Below, piece by piece: positions 1-9,665 of a DNA stretch of 31,948 nt. How positions within the stretch are numbered: position 1 is the first letter of the stretch; each line of letters starts with the position of its first letter. The notes beneath the pieces are model-generated. The model was given only the letters and a program-made list of their open reading frames with translations, ran no database searches and was not told the DNA's origin. Source of the stretch: Chrysochromulina tobinii (lineage: Eukaryota > Haptophyta > Prymnesiales > Chrysochromulinaceae). Both the position numbers and the translations under genes were made by a program. Location of the stretch: assembly GCA_001275005.1 (NCBI GenBank), contig JWZX01002402.1:1-31948 (forward strand), written 5' to 3'.

Positions 1-127
1 CCACTACTACCACCACGCGACCTCAACCGTCAATTACGCCGAGATGGAGTGGATCGACTACCTCTTCGGCACCCATCACACGCAGGTCGGCGCCGCCAAG
101 ACGAGTAACGTCCACAAGGGCACTTAG
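1..127 (+). CDS. Fatty acid hydroxylase/sterol desaturase superfamily protein, C-terminal fragment
   Basis: The window opens inside a gene; reading from base 2 gives 41 codons and a TAG stop at 125-127. The fragment starts HYYHH, then NY nine residues further on, then a D-Y-L-F-G-T motif. This is the usual C-terminal end of di-iron membrane hydroxylases and desaturases (sterol C4-methyl oxidase, C5-desaturase, sphingolipid hydroxylase), where HxxHH supplies iron ligands and the LFGT block follows shortly after. Which member it is cannot be told, because the other histidine boxes lie outside the window. The family acts in the ER membrane on sterols or fatty acyl chains. The tail after LFGT is only about 17 residues. 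Confidence 0.72.
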   Translation, partial: HYYHHATSTVNYAEMEWIDYLFGTHHTQVGAAKTSNVHKGT

Positions 128-258
128 GAACACCCATAATCGTACGGTAAGTGAGTTAAAAAAGAAACGTGTCAAAAAACTTGTGTCAAAACGAGCGACC
201 TGTCAAGTCAGTCTGTCAGTACATGTAGGAAGAACCCCGCACGTTCACACCTCCTCCA

Positions 259-621
259 ATGCAACTGAACGAAATGCTCTGTGCGACGCCAGTCGCGTTA
301 CTACGCCGCCTGGCAGGCTGCAGGAGGCTGCAGGAGGAGCCGGGCACTCATGACGAGCCGTTGACAGAGCCTGAGACCTCAGGCAGCGACGATGGGAGCA
401 GTAGCAGCCTCGTGCTGATCATCGTGCTTCTGCTGATCCTGCTGGCAATGTGTGTGGCGTGGAGATTGTGGCGATTGAGAAGGTTTTGGGCCAATCATGC
501 ACGGAGCGTCAAGGTCCTCGACGAGATCGAGATGGAGTTCGTCAACGATGACGCAGACGATCACGTGTTGGAGGACGAGGATATCAAGCCCCGAAGAAGC
601 GATCTGCGCAGCCATCGATGA
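259..621 (+). CDS. Small single-pass membrane protein, function unknown
   Basis: An ATG-started frame of 120 codons. Residues 1-50 are polar and Ser/Glu-rich. Residues 51-68 (LVLIIVLLLILLAMCVAW) form one clear transmembrane helix, followed at once by a basic stretch (RLWRLRRFW) that predicts a cytosolic C-terminus by the positive-inside rule. The tail is acidic (NDDADDHVLEDED) and ends in basic residues. There is no recognised domain. It starts 132 bases after the stop of the preceding hydroxylase on the same strand. The clean helix with charged flanks argues for a real protein; its short length and the open antisense frames argue for caution. It could instead be one exon of a larger gene. 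Confidence 0.5.
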   Translation: MQLNEMLCATPVALLRRLAGCRRLQEEPGTHDEPLTEPETSGSDDGSSSSLVLIIVLLLILLAMCVAWRLWRLRRFWANHARSVKVLDEIEMEFVNDDADDHVLEDEDIKPRRSDLRSHR

Positions 622-1679
622 CAACATGCCTGCGGCCGCCCAGCCCTTCGCACAGCAGCATCGTCGGACCATTTGCTACCTTGCGATCCGTGGATGCTGA
701 TCCATGCGACGAGCCAGGACTGCCGTGCATCAGCAGCAGCCAGCAGCAGGTGTGCGACGACAGAGCAGAGGCGCGGGCGCAGCAGGATGCGCTCGTGCAT
801 AAGCAGTGCCCGCACACGGCGTGCGTGTGATTGCGCGGGTGCCAATGCTACACGCCCTCCTAGCGTGATGATGCGTGGAATCCTCACACCTGAGCTTCGT
901 TCTGGCAGCACACCGTGCCTCTCGTCCGTGTCCTTCTTCTTCTGTTTCTGTGTCTGCGTCCGCCAGCTATCGTCGATCTCAGACGCCAAGTGCAAGGGGC
1001 ACACTGGGGTCTAGAGGCCCTCATCGTTCACATGTCGCCGGTTCGTCAGCATATTTCCGCATTGTCAGCATCGAGATGCCAAGTCCGCTGGTCCCGGCTG
1101 GAAGCCCGCTACTCTCGGCAACGCAGCTCCGCAGCTGCTGGCGCGCCGTGGGGTGGGTGGCACACATGCGTGGAGCATGTACGTGCGCATAACGAGCGAC
1201 GCGCCGAGGAAATCGCAAGGCGACCGAAATGCGAAAATTCCTGTACAAGATTACGAGGTGTCCACTATACTCTTTAGAATACAGTGTGCATGCTGGTTGC
1301 ATGGCGTCGGTGAATCACAGCAGACTACGAGTTTATCCCGCCCAGTAAGCAAAGGGCAGCGACGAGCACCAAAGATCGACACACTGTGTGCAGGGAGACA
1401 GAGGCATTTCGAAGTGTGTTGACGAAACATGTGCAGCTGCAGGTAAAATGCGCTAAAAGTGCGCATCGTCGCAACTGATACAATAGTATCGCGACTGACG
1501 TTCGAGACACTCCTCCCCGTTTTCCCCACAGGGGAGTCGGCCCGGCAGGGCGCCGGTCTCACGCTTGGCATGCGTGCCCAATTCACAATGAGAAAAGAGG
1601 GGCTGAGCGCGCACGGCCTGCACAGGGCAGCTCAGGAGCAAGCTAAACGCGTCGCCCAACCACTGCTCTGGAAGGTAGA
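622..1679. other. Long stretch with no supported gene
   Basis: About 1 kb between two plus-strand genes. Several frames of 60-150 codons are open on both strands, but none has a recognisable domain, a credible start or protein-like composition. The last few hundred bases (about 1190-1500) are less GC-rich and probably hold the upstream region of the gene starting at 1680. An unrecognised small exon cannot be excluded. Confidence 0.5.
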
Positions 1680-3215
1680 ATGAAGAATCAAAAACTAGGA
1701 GAGCATGAAATCGTGCGAGCAGCACGAGCCTTTGCGGATTTCCATCGGGAGGTCAGCGGCATCAACATCAAGGCCCCGCGACAAGAAATGCTCAATTCTG
1801 CAGCCGGCGCGAGTGGCTGGTATCTTTACTGGCAGCAGCGGAATGGTGAAGCCCCGGCATCGGCCGAATACGAAGAGACGCAGAAGGAACGCGAAGAGCG
1901 GCAGAAAAAAGCGCGAGTCTTCTTATGCAAAGTGCTACGGAAGGCATCAACAGAAGGCTTCAATGTTGAAGCTCTTCTTTTTTTTCGAGCACGGAAGGAG
2001 GCGCAGCGCAAGCGTGCCAGCGCGTGGGGCGACCGCCGAAAGGCTGCCGGCAAGCGAGTCGTAGTGGCTTACGATGAAGGAGAACTTGAACTTGTACGGT
2101 ACCGGGGCACGGTAATGGCAAGCGTCAAGGGAGGATTGAAGGTGCGCTTCGACGGTGACGATGAGGACCAGCTTTACCTGGTCGATGCCGATGATGAGTG
2201 GGAATGGGAGGCGGATCCGGGACCAAATGATGCAGGAGCTCCTCTTAAGGAGAGCACCAGCACTGATGAGGCGCCAATCGACAAAGATGATGAGCAAGAT
2301 GTGCAAGACGATGAGAACGAGGATTTGAAGGAGCAAGAGATGATGATGGAGGCGGCGATGATGGAAACGGCGATGGAGATGGAGACGATTGATGCGACAA
2401 ATGGTGCGATGGCGTCCTTATCAACTGCTACAGATGCTAACGACTCACGGAGCCGTCATGGCAAACGCAGGCAGAGTCAGGCAGGCTCCAGTTCCAAGTT
2501 GACACTGAGTGATTGCCCTGTCGGCAGCTACGTACTCGTACCACGCCAGGACGGCCGGCGGCGCTTTTCGACGTGGTCAGAGGTGCTTGGCTACTATGAC
2601 AGTGGCAGGTTTGCAGGCCAGCTGCAAGTTGCCGTGCTGGGCGAAGAGCCGCAGCCTCTGTCGCTGCTCACGCTACAATCTCGGAATAATCTAGGCTCTG
2701 TTCTTGTCCGGACGGTAGCTGAGCAGATGGCAGCTGCGATGGACGAGGAGGAGGAGGCACCTGCCATTCAGCCTGATACAGGTCCTGCGGGCGTCAGCGT
2801 GAAGCAAGAGGATGCTGAACCAGTGGTCCAGTCCAAGTGGCCCCCGATCGACGTCGAAGATCCTGAAGAAATGGCTGTGGTTAAGCTCTGCTCAGTGGAG
2901 GTGGCGGCGGAGCAGCAAGCGCGGGAGAGCGAGATGGCGACGTTGCTTCAGCAGCATACCGAGGCCGCGCAGCATCAAGAGCAGCAGCGACGCGCGACGC
3001 GACTCAAGATGTACCACGAGAACAAGGATAAAACGTTCGCAGATCCGATGTTCAAATGCCCACACTGCTACCATCCAAACAGTTATCCCAGAGAGGAGCG
3101 CGCCTGCAACAAGCTGCAGTGTGGCAACAGCACGTGTTGCACCAAGTTCTGCATCGTCTGTGGCAAAGCAGCATCTGCTTCGTGCGCGTGCATCGCAGCT
3201 GCATGGGCGCGTTAG
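1680..3215 (+). CDS. Tudor-like domain protein with C-terminal IBR/RING2-like zinc cluster
   Basis: A continuous 511-residue frame. Residues 1-115 are helical and charged, and include a Lys/Arg/Glu-rich segment at 64-80. Residues 123-177 look like a Tudor or other small beta-barrel domain: a GKRVVVAYDEGE strand, then RYRGTV, then KVRFDGDDEDQLYLV. Residues 180-240 are highly acidic and Met-rich. A second possible beta-barrel lies near 280-335 (VGSYVLVP). The C-terminus (about 458-506) has ten or more cysteines in a CPHC...C....C....CC..FCIVCG arrangement, resembling an IBR or RING2 half of a TRIAD domain. I infer a chromatin- or protein-binding role, possibly linked to ubiquitin, but there is no complete RING to support E3 activity. 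The last 15 residues are Ala/Cys-rich and could be an unspliced end. Confidence 0.72.
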   Translation: MKNQKLGEHEIVRAARAFADFHREVSGINIKAPRQEMLNSAAGASGWYLYWQQRNGEAPASAEYEETQKEREERQKKARVFLCKVLRKASTEGFNVEALLFFRARKEAQRKRASAWGDRRKAAGKRVVVAYDEGELELVRYRGTVMASVKGGLKVRFDGDDEDQLYLVDADDEWEWEADPGPNDAGAPLKESTSTDEAPIDKDDEQDVQDDENEDLKEQEMMMEAAMMETAMEMETIDATNGAMASLSTATDANDSRSRHGKRRQSQAGSSSKLTLSDCPVGSYVLVPRQDGRRRFSTWSEVLGYYDSGRFAGQLQVAVLGEEPQPLSLLTLQSRNNLGSVLVRTVAEQMAAAMDEEEEAPAIQPDTGPAGVSVKQEDAEPVVQSKWPPIDVEDPEEMAVVKLCSVEVAAEQQARESEMATLLQQHTEAAQHQEQQRRATRLKMYHENKDKTFADPMFKCPHCYHPNSYPREERACNKLQCGNSTCCTKFCIVCGKAASASCACIAAAWAR

Positions 3216-4003
3216 TTGGCAATAGTTGGCAAACTGTGTTAATGTGAGCCAGCGGTAGTAAAATCGTCAGGGGTTTCTCTTATATCTGCTTCTTGTGCCA
3301 TCTGCCAAGCGCTTTCGGGACGTCCGCATTTCAACTGTGAATCGGTGCGGCTGTGACGGGTAAAACTAAAAGCGAAAACTAAGGTCGTGACTGCCGGGTA
3401 CCGGTAGGTTGAAGGTTCGTGCTGTGACCTGTGTGCGAAGGCGTTGCGCGGCCGAGCAGGCTCAGCCTGCGCGAGGCTCGCCGCGCACGATCTGATGCCG
3501 GGAGACATAATATGATATTTAAATATAATGATCGTCGCTCGACGCCCCGTACAGCGGCGATGTCCTTTTCGGTTCTGTTCCGCTACGCGCTCTACATCGA
3601 CAGTACACGAACAGTACATCGATCGAGTACCGACGACCGATTGGCGGTGCCGATTCCATTCGATTGCTTGGCCACATCGTTGTGCGAGAGCGAGTGCACG
3701 TGCCAAAAACCTTATACAAATACCGTCGACATTGGTATTTAACCACTCACGCCGAGACTCCAGTCCTTGCTCGATCGCTTGCGCAGCGACTAGCGTCCGG
3801 CACCATGTCGGACTTCCTATGCGGGGCTACTAGCCCGCTCCGGCTGCCTAGAGTCCCTAGATTACGGCGTGCGGCCCATGGCGCCTATGAGGAAAGATGA
3901 TCTCTTCATCCGCTTCTGGCTCACTTGCAGATCCACTTAACAGTGTGCGCCTCCTGCGCGTGCCTCTCCGGGGCTTGCGGGTGTGTGTCTGGCCCGCAGG
4001 GCC
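3216..4003. other. AT-richer intergenic stretch; possible promoter but no firm gene
   Basis: Nothing here reads as a firm gene. An AT-rich block at about 3508-3527 (ATATGATATTTAAATATAAT) and a second TATTTAA at about 3736 stand out from the GC-rich surroundings and could be core promoter elements for plus-strand transcription. An ATG in good context (CACCATGTCGG) follows at 3805 but opens only 31 codons before TGA at 3898-3900. A different frame runs through 3794-3929 with a more protein-like product ending ...DDLFIRFWLTC just before a possible acceptor (TTGCAG at about 3931). A spliced plus-strand gene may begin here, but I cannot define it. Confidence 0.35.
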
Positions 4004-4354
4004 TTACAACGGAGCGGAGCAGATCCACACAACCGCGTCGCTCTCCGGATCCACGACGCAGACCATGCCATCGTCAGTGCTGTCGAACGACGCAGGGCCG
4101 CAGACACCAACTGCGGACAACTTTTCGAGCGTATCTGCGTTCGTCGCGACGCAAACTGTCTTGTCATCGTCGGCACCATCCTCGGAAAGAACGGTCGGCT
4201 GGCAGTATCGGCTCTTGGCCTGGAACATGGGCGGGGTGGCGTCCTTGTCAGACTCTGACGCCCAACGGTTCCGGAACTCCACTGGGAGCTGCTGCGTAGG
4301 GCGGAGTCCCGGGGGGAAGGCCATGCCAAGGACCGCGGTCGTGAACGAGAGCAT
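4004..4354 (-). CDS. Weak candidate open frame, function unknown
   Basis: A minus-strand frame with its first ATG at 4354 and stop at 4004-4006, 116 codons. The product has reasonable composition (acidic patches SESDKD and SEDGADDDK, several Cys and Trp) and is the most protein-like of the overlapping frames. A Ser/Thr-rich plus-strand frame (3897-4400) covers the same bases and uses the same wobble positions, so codon composition does not separate the two. No domain is recognised. It could be a single exon of a larger gene, or chance. It sits just beyond the 3' end of DDRGK1 on the same strand. Confidence 0.22.
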   Translation of the reverse strand: MLSFTTAVLGMAFPPGLRPTQQLPVEFRNRWASESDKDATPPMFQAKSRYCQPTVLSEDGADDDKTVCVATNADTLEKLSAVGVCGPASFDSTDDGMVCVVDPESDAVVWICSAPL

Positions 4355-4509
4355 GTCGCACTCGGTGGTCGGTGTCTCGGTGATCAAATCTCATCCCTGA
4401 GTTTCGTCAAACTCACGAAGCGCGTTCGCGTGTTCGGACTCGCGCGCATCGCTCCTAATTTTCACAACACGACGCTCTTGAGATTCACCCCCCCGGTCTT
4501 TACGCAACT

Positions 4510-5569
4510 TTATCCTGCAGGCGCGGCAGCTGCGCCCCCCGGCTTCTCGCTGTCGTCGTCCTCCGCAGTGGAAATCTCCTTCCTCTTCGGCTGAAGGTCG
4601 ATCAGCTTGTTGCTCTCCATGGCGAGCGTAGAGATACGCACGCGCCCTTTACGCTGCACATACTTGGCCACGGCCTCCATCTCAGCGGTTGTGATGTAGA
4701 TGAACTTGCCGCGGTCGTCTATGACGCCTGTGACGTGACCCATGCGCTCGAGGGCCTGGACGCGCTGGATCACGTCTTGCACCCGCAGCTTGAACTCCGC
4801 AGCGATCTCCTCCAGCACGGTCACCTTGTGCTCCTTCATGTACGTAATGAAGCGCTCGAGCATCTCCTCCTCCTCCACGGCACCCTCCGCCTCCTCTCCT
4901 GCCTCGTCCACGCTGAACATGTCCTTCCACTTGTCGTACTCCTCTTGCTTTGCCTTGGCGAGCGCCTCCGCCTCCTGCCGTGCCTTCTCCTCGCGCGCGA
5001 GCGCCTTGGCTTCGCGTTCCGCCTCCTTAGAGCGACGCTTCGCGTCCTTTTCGCTCTCCTTTTCGCGCATCGCCTCGACCTGCGCGGCACGCGCCTCGAC
5101 CTGCTCGCGGTGCTCGGCCTTGCGCTGGGACTTCTTGCTGGACCCGGCCGCGCCATCATCATCGTCATCGTCGTCGTCGTCGTCGTCGTCATCCCCGCCT
5201 CCGCCACCGCCCGTCGCCGCCTCCGCCTCGAGCATGCTGCCACCCTTCTTCATGCGTGCAAGGCCACCCTTTTTCTTCTTTCCCTGCCCGCGATCGAGCT
5301 TGGCCTGCTTTTTGGCGAGCGCAGCGTCCTCGCGCGCCCTGATGGCGGCATCCGCAGCGTCCTGAGAGTAAGAGCATTTTGCGCACCGTACAAGTGTGCG
5401 TGAGCTGTGCGAGGCAATCAGCAACAAGTGTGGCTGTAGTTTTCTGGCAGCGACAGCGAGCGCGCACCGCTTTGGCCTTCTGGCCCGCCTGCGTGCGAAA
5501 GAGTAGGAAGATGGGGATCACCATCGCCGCGATGAGTACAAGGATCGCCGCGATCGCGGCGAGGTCCAT
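4510..5569 (-). CDS. DDRGK1: DDRGK domain-containing protein 1 (UFMylation adaptor), two exons
   Basis: Exon 1 is 5569-5468 and exon 2 is 5361-4510, joined across a phase-0 GT-AG intron of 106 bp (5467-5362). The spliced product is 317 residues, close to the animal protein (about 314). Residues 2-24 are a hydrophobic signal anchor (LAAIAAILVLIAAMVIPIFLLF). A Lys-rich segment and a run of 13 Asp follow (about 91-103), then a charged coiled coil (112-182). A winged-helix/PCI region (about 200-290) holds the family motif IDDRGKFIYIT, with DDRGK at 249-253. In known systems DDRGK1 sits in the ER membrane and, with UFL1 and CDK5RAP3, directs UFM1 ligation, including to the ribosome and in ER-phagy. 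Start: the ATG at 5569; the in-frame codon upstream is GTG. The C-terminal tail after the winged helix is Ala/Gly-rich. Confidence 0.95.
5362..5467 (-). other. Intron of DDRGK1 (GT-AG, 106 bp)
   Basis: On the minus strand the intron begins GTGCGC after codon GCG (Ala34) and ends CTCTCAG before GAC (Asp35). It is phase 0. Removing it joins the membrane anchor frame to the coiled-coil frame, giving ...GQKAKA|DAADAA..., as expected for the family. Without it each frame reaches a stop or lacks a normal start. Confidence 0.9.
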
Positions 5570-5718
5570 GATCACGGACTTGATCAGTCGCAGCGACGAG
5601 CATTTTCACAGCAAGTTTATAAATCACTCAATATCGAGTCCAGTCAGAACACACATGCCGTTCAGTCACTCATGCACCAATCGTGCAACACAAATAAAAT
5701 GAGTACGAAATTCTGCGC

Positions 5719-6447
5719 ATGATAGTCTCATGGGCTGGATGTCCAGTCCGCGAAGCCAGCACGAAGCCCGTCTTCTGCAACGTGCCGCAGAGCCCGAGGC
5801 TTTCACATCAGCAGCTGATGAGGATGCCTTCGCACCAGCTGCGACTTCAGCGTGCCGCTGATGGCATACTACGGCTGACGCCAAACACTCAGGGCGTCAC
5901 CCAGTCGCTCAGGACTACACCACCGCTTCACAGCCAGCGCTCCTTGTCGCTCAACTCACTACCCGGGTCGCAGCTCAGCTCTCGCGAACCGACGCCTCGC
6001 CCGGACCGTTTCCGAACCGACAGCGATTCCTCACCACGCCCCAGCCACGCTCAATCATCTTCCACGTGCACGAGGTCATGCCCTCCTGATTCGACGCGCC
6101 GACTCTCGTTCAGCGAGAAACGTAGATTAGGTTTAGCCTGGAAACGTCCAGGAGGGCCGACGACCAGAGCAGCTCATCCGTCAGCGTCACGAGGTGCTGC
6201 TGCTCCTTCTCACCGTTTTTGTGATAGGGAGCAATGGCGAGGCCAACCATTTCACCATCCTCCTTCAGTTGCGGAAAGAGCATGTGAGCAAAGGGCTCTG
6301 ATGAGCTACGCTGACCGAAGCTACACGGAGTGGAACTTTATCCGACCCGATCGAGACAACCCTCCTTCGGCTCGAGACTATCGCCCGTTGCCACGGCCTG
6401 GCGACTGGGTCGGCAATACGCCGCATACTGCTGCGTACGATGCATGA
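5719..6447 (+). CDS. Probable spliced gene, structure unresolved, function unknown
   Basis: One frame is open from the ATG at 5719 to the TGA at 6445-6447 (242 codons), but its product is Ser/Pro/Arg-rich and dull. Other frames look more protein-like in pieces. From the ATG at 5730, a frame gives an acidic segment (EARLLQRAAEPEAFTSAADE) up to a TGA at 5859. The same frame resumes at 5880 and continues to about 6074 (...PRSIIFHVHE). Then, after a possible 62-bp GT-AG intron (6075-6136), a new frame gives QRHEVLLLLLTVFVIGSNGE and ends near 6302. After about 6300 all three frames remain open, one rich in Trp/Tyr/Asp. I think this is a multi-exon gene with short introns, divergent from DDRGK1 across about 150 bp. 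No domain is recognised and the true splicing cannot be fixed here. Confidence 0.4.
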   Translation: MIVSWAGCPVREASTKPVFCNVPQSPRLSHQQLMRMPSHQLRLQRAADGILRLTPNTQGVTQSLRTTPPLHSQRSLSLNSLPGSQLSSREPTPRPDRFRTDSDSSPRPSHAQSSSTCTRSCPPDSTRRLSFSEKRRLGLAWKRPGGPTTRAAHPSASRGAAAPSHRFCDREQWRGQPFHHPPSVAERACEQRALMSYADRSYTEWNFIRPDRDNPPSARDYRPLPRPGDWVGNTPHTAAYDA

Positions 6448-6572
6448 AAGAAACGGCAGCGGGCTACTTGCATTTAGAAGAGACCAGAAAGGCTTGATCT
6501 CCATACGAAATTTCGTTTTCCTTTTGCCGTGTTGTTCACGAGAAAACCCGAGAGCGGCTTTCGTCTGTCAAC

Positions 6573-8951
6573 ATGTCGCCGTCTACCGCTCTGCGTTGCG
6601 TGGCCGCGATTGCAGGCTTCTTTGTCGGCACCATGCCTTGGCGTCCAAGGACACCAGAAATCGCTCCATCGCCGCTATTCGATGCAAGCCAACTCGCTAC
6701 ACCGCCATCTCCTCCTCTGACACTTCAGCCACCGCCTTCAACAGCTGTCATGCCAGGCGGTGCCACCTCAGTGGGTCCCTTCAACCTTGACCGCCGACGT
6801 GGACTACGCGCCGCGGTAGCGGCACGTGCGGTGCACGGTGAGCTTGTTATCTTCACAAGTAACGTGAACGGCCTTTCAGCGGCTGCTAACATGGCACTCC
6901 AGCTCCAGAAGCTCGGCCTGCCACAGCACTTGGTGTTGGCCGATGAGCGTCAAACGTGCACAGCCGCGCACGCGCGCTGGAACTGGTTAGGTTGCGGCTG
7001 GTCGGGCGGCCTGCCAGGGTTCGAGGAAAAGTACGCAGCGGGTTGGGGTGGCGAGACGGCGCGGCTGTGGTCGTTGTGGAGCGCCAAGTGGGTATTGCTT
7101 GCTCGGCTCGTCGAGTTGCGCGTGAATGTGCTCGCCCTCGACACGGACATGATGCTGATAGCCGACCCGTACCCGCTGCTTCACACGCCGCCGATCAGCC
7201 ACTTCAAGCTCGTTATCGTGCCGGAGGGCTCGCGCGTAAATTTGGGATTTATCTACGCGCGAGGCAAGAGCGTCCAGCCAGCAGGAGGTGTCATGTCGGT
7301 GCTCTGGGACGTGGTCCGTCGGCTGCGGCTGTTCACCGAGGATTGGCCGTTGCTAGGCCGGACAGGGAGCAAGACCTCGACGGCCGGGCTGTGGGATCAA
7401 GGACTCTTCACCGACGCGATCTGCTCGGCAGTGAGTGGCGAGATAGTGTATCCATACACCTTCTTGCAGTCGCCACGCACGGGGGTGTGGAAAGCGATCG
7501 GATGGCCACCCGCGGCGCTCACCGTGGCCAACATCAGCGACCTGCACACGGTGCCGTGGTATGACGCGCGCCAAGCAAACCACGAGCGCATCGCCGACAT
7601 TGCCCGTGCCTCGAAGCGGATGGGCGTCCGTTGGCGCGCGCCTCGACCTTCGCAATTCCTTCCGCCGGGCAACCACCCACAGCGCCTTGAGTGGAGTGCA
7701 CAGCAGCACCCACTGCTCTGGACGGCGCTGCGGGTGCTCGACCCGATCGCACAGCTACGCCGGCGCTCCGAGTCAGCGGTCACGCCTGGGTGGCTCGATG
7801 CGCGCCTTCGACCACGCGGCGGTCTGTGGCCGCGGCTCGGTAGTGGCGATGGCGATGGCCTCGCCAGCGGTGGCCATGATGGCAGCGTAGAGGCGATGCT
7901 CGCCACCCCTGACTGGCTCTACTGCCTCGTGGGGCGTTGGGCGATCACCGCCGGCTGGCCCTCCCTCGCACCCCGGGCCGTGTGCGCCGTGGTCCATCTT
8001 GTCGAGACACGCTCACAATTTGGCGCATGGAGTTCCTTCAAGGCCGCCCGCCCGTTTGTGATGCGCGCACTAGGCCATTGGCACTTACCCGAGCCGCCAC
8101 CCACGCCGATGGAGCCCAGGATGCCTGAGCTTCGCGGCGGCGGCCCGGCGACGATCCGCCTTGCCTGGTCCGAATGGGCTGCCACCGGCCGCGCACAGGG
8201 GATTGGGGCGCTCCTCAATGCGCTTCACCGGCTCTCCATCTTCGCCGCGCTGAGCGGACGCACACCAGTCATCCCACGTGTACCATGCACGAGCAAATGG
8301 ATCTTGACCAACCGTTTCGGTCGCGCTGGGCTCGCAGATGATTACATACTCCAAGTGCCTAACGCGTCTCACTCGATCGCAGCAGCGGCGGCGGCCGAGG
8401 CGAGCGACGGTTATGATGGAGCCTCCGTCGAATGCCACTTGTCAATGGGCGGTAGGCAATGCATGTTGCCGATGGTGCTGCCCGCGTGGGCACGCCCGCA
8501 CGACGCTGCGATCGCTTTTCTTGGCAATCACTCTCCCGAGGCTGCGCCGGCACTCGCCGTCGACGGCGGACTGAGCATCGTCGGCAGCAGCAGCGGCGGC
8601 GGCGGCGGTGGAGGCCAGGGCGGTGCGGCTGGGGGGTGCGGCCGCCAACTCACTGCCGATCTCGATGCCTTACGAGACGCGTTTGTGGCCGCGCGATCGG
8701 CTGCCATGGTTGAGATGAGGTCGAGCCTGCTCCCCAACGATGGTACGGGCGCGCCAGGCAGCCTCGAGTGTCGCGAACCCGATTCTTTTGACGAGAGCCT
8801 CCTGCTGCTAGAGGAGCGTGCTCGATTGCGAGTGCTGCGTTCGGCGTGCCCGGCCTTCTTCGGATCGCAGCGGAACCTCCATCTACTGCACCGGCGCCGT
8901 GGGCTGTTCGAGACAGACCGACGTGGCAGGGCTTTGAAGCACGACGGCTGA
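6573..8951 (+). CDS. Golgi-type glycosyltransferase, nucleotide-diphospho-sugar transferase family
   Basis: A 792-residue intronless frame with its ATG in good context (CAACATGTCG). Residues 6-23 form a hydrophobic signal anchor, as in type II Golgi enzymes, followed by a Pro-rich stem. Residues about 88-340 match the fold of the nucleotide-diphospho-sugar transferase family (PF03407-like): an opening beta strand (GELVIFTSNVNG), the KWVLLARLVELRVNVLALDTDMM segment with the DTD metal/sugar-nucleotide motif at 190-192, a NLGFIYARG strand and WDQGLF. The second half (about 450-660) holds a conserved-looking region (LLNALHRLSIFAALSGRTPVIPRVPC) often seen after this domain in algal homologues, then a Gly-rich linker near 670-690. 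The family adds arabinose, xylose or galactose to glycoproteins or polysaccharides. The acceptor and sugar cannot be read from sequence. Confidence 0.88.
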   Translation: MSPSTALRCVAAIAGFFVGTMPWRPRTPEIAPSPLFDASQLATPPSPPLTLQPPPSTAVMPGGATSVGPFNLDRRRGLRAAVAARAVHGELVIFTSNVNGLSAAANMALQLQKLGLPQHLVLADERQTCTAAHARWNWLGCGWSGGLPGFEEKYAAGWGGETARLWSLWSAKWVLLARLVELRVNVLALDTDMMLIADPYPLLHTPPISHFKLVIVPEGSRVNLGFIYARGKSVQPAGGVMSVLWDVVRRLRLFTEDWPLLGRTGSKTSTAGLWDQGLFTDAICSAVSGEIVYPYTFLQSPRTGVWKAIGWPPAALTVANISDLHTVPWYDARQANHERIADIARASKRMGVRWRAPRPSQFLPPGNHPQRLEWSAQQHPLLWTALRVLDPIAQLRRRSESAVTPGWLDARLRPRGGLWPRLGSGDGDGLASGGHDGSVEAMLATPDWLYCLVGRWAITAGWPSLAPRAVCAVVHLVETRSQFGAWSSFKAARPFVMRALGHWHLPEPPPTPMEPRMPELRGGGPATIRLAWSEWAATGRAQGIGALLNALHRLSIFAALSGRTPVIPRVPCTSKWILTNRFGRAGLADDYILQVPNASHSIAAAAAAEASDGYDGASVECHLSMGGRQCMLPMVLPAWARPHDAAIAFLGNHSPEAAPALAVDGGLSIVGSSSGGGGGGGQGGAAGGCGRQLTADLDALRDAFVAARSAAMVEMRSSLLPNDGTGAPGSLECREPDSFDESLLLLEERARLRVLRSACPAFFGSQRNLHLLHRRRGLFETDRRGRALKHDG

Positions 8952-9665
8952 CGGGCTCCGAGCAGTGCCATTTAACAACGCCAACCACCGAACCGGCATG
9001 CCATTTATCCGGATTAACGATTATCTTATGCCCCACTCGCACCTCGTGTATACACATGCGTGCGACGCTGGCGGGGATGAGGCCCAGCGGTAGCCACAAG
9101 CGAACCATGTTACCGTACCGATACTCAAAGTCAATGCTTGGCCTTGGACTGCCTGTTTCTTTTTACCTGCTATTATCGCGCGACTTGAGGCGAGGTTTTT
9201 GGATTCATGGGCATTTTAATGCCCGACGGGGAGGTACGGCCGAGCGGACGCTCACGCTGCTACGGTACTCCACCTCGCACGAGACGACAGGCGATACGAT
9301 ATGATACGTAGACACGGTAGTGTTTGGTAGTGTGTGTATGTGGCGCGCACGAGTCCACTGGATGCGCAGCAGTCGCCTGCCGTGCTCCCGCCTCCTCGCC
9401 ACACTTGAAAGATCCCCACGCTGCAGTGCGTTGGAGCAGCGCCCCCCCCGCACAGGATCTAATGCTCTCATGCCACCTAGTCATAATTGTCAGTGTGCGG
9501 GAGGCCATGCCAGCGTCGAGCGAAGATCGGCGCTTGCCTCCTCTATGGCTCCTGACTCCTCCTGCGTACATGGCTCCTCCATCCACGCCTGCGATGCGCT
9601 CCGACATTGAACCTCCTGTGCGTTCTTTTGAAGTAGAGGGGCGAGTATCGGCACGTTCAGCCCGG
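8952..9665. other. Intergenic stretch between convergent genes, nothing recognised
   Basis: About 700 bases lie between the stop of the glycosyltransferase (+) and the stop of the AP2-like gene (-), so this is shared 3' territory. The open frames present are short or run on from the neighbours' shadows. I see no domain, RNA gene or repeat family. Confidence 0.5.

Noticed and set aside
4742-5403. Plus-strand Ser-rich and Leu-rich frames of about 200 codons
   Set aside because: They are antisense shadows of the Glu/Ala/Lys-rich coiled coil of DDRGK1.
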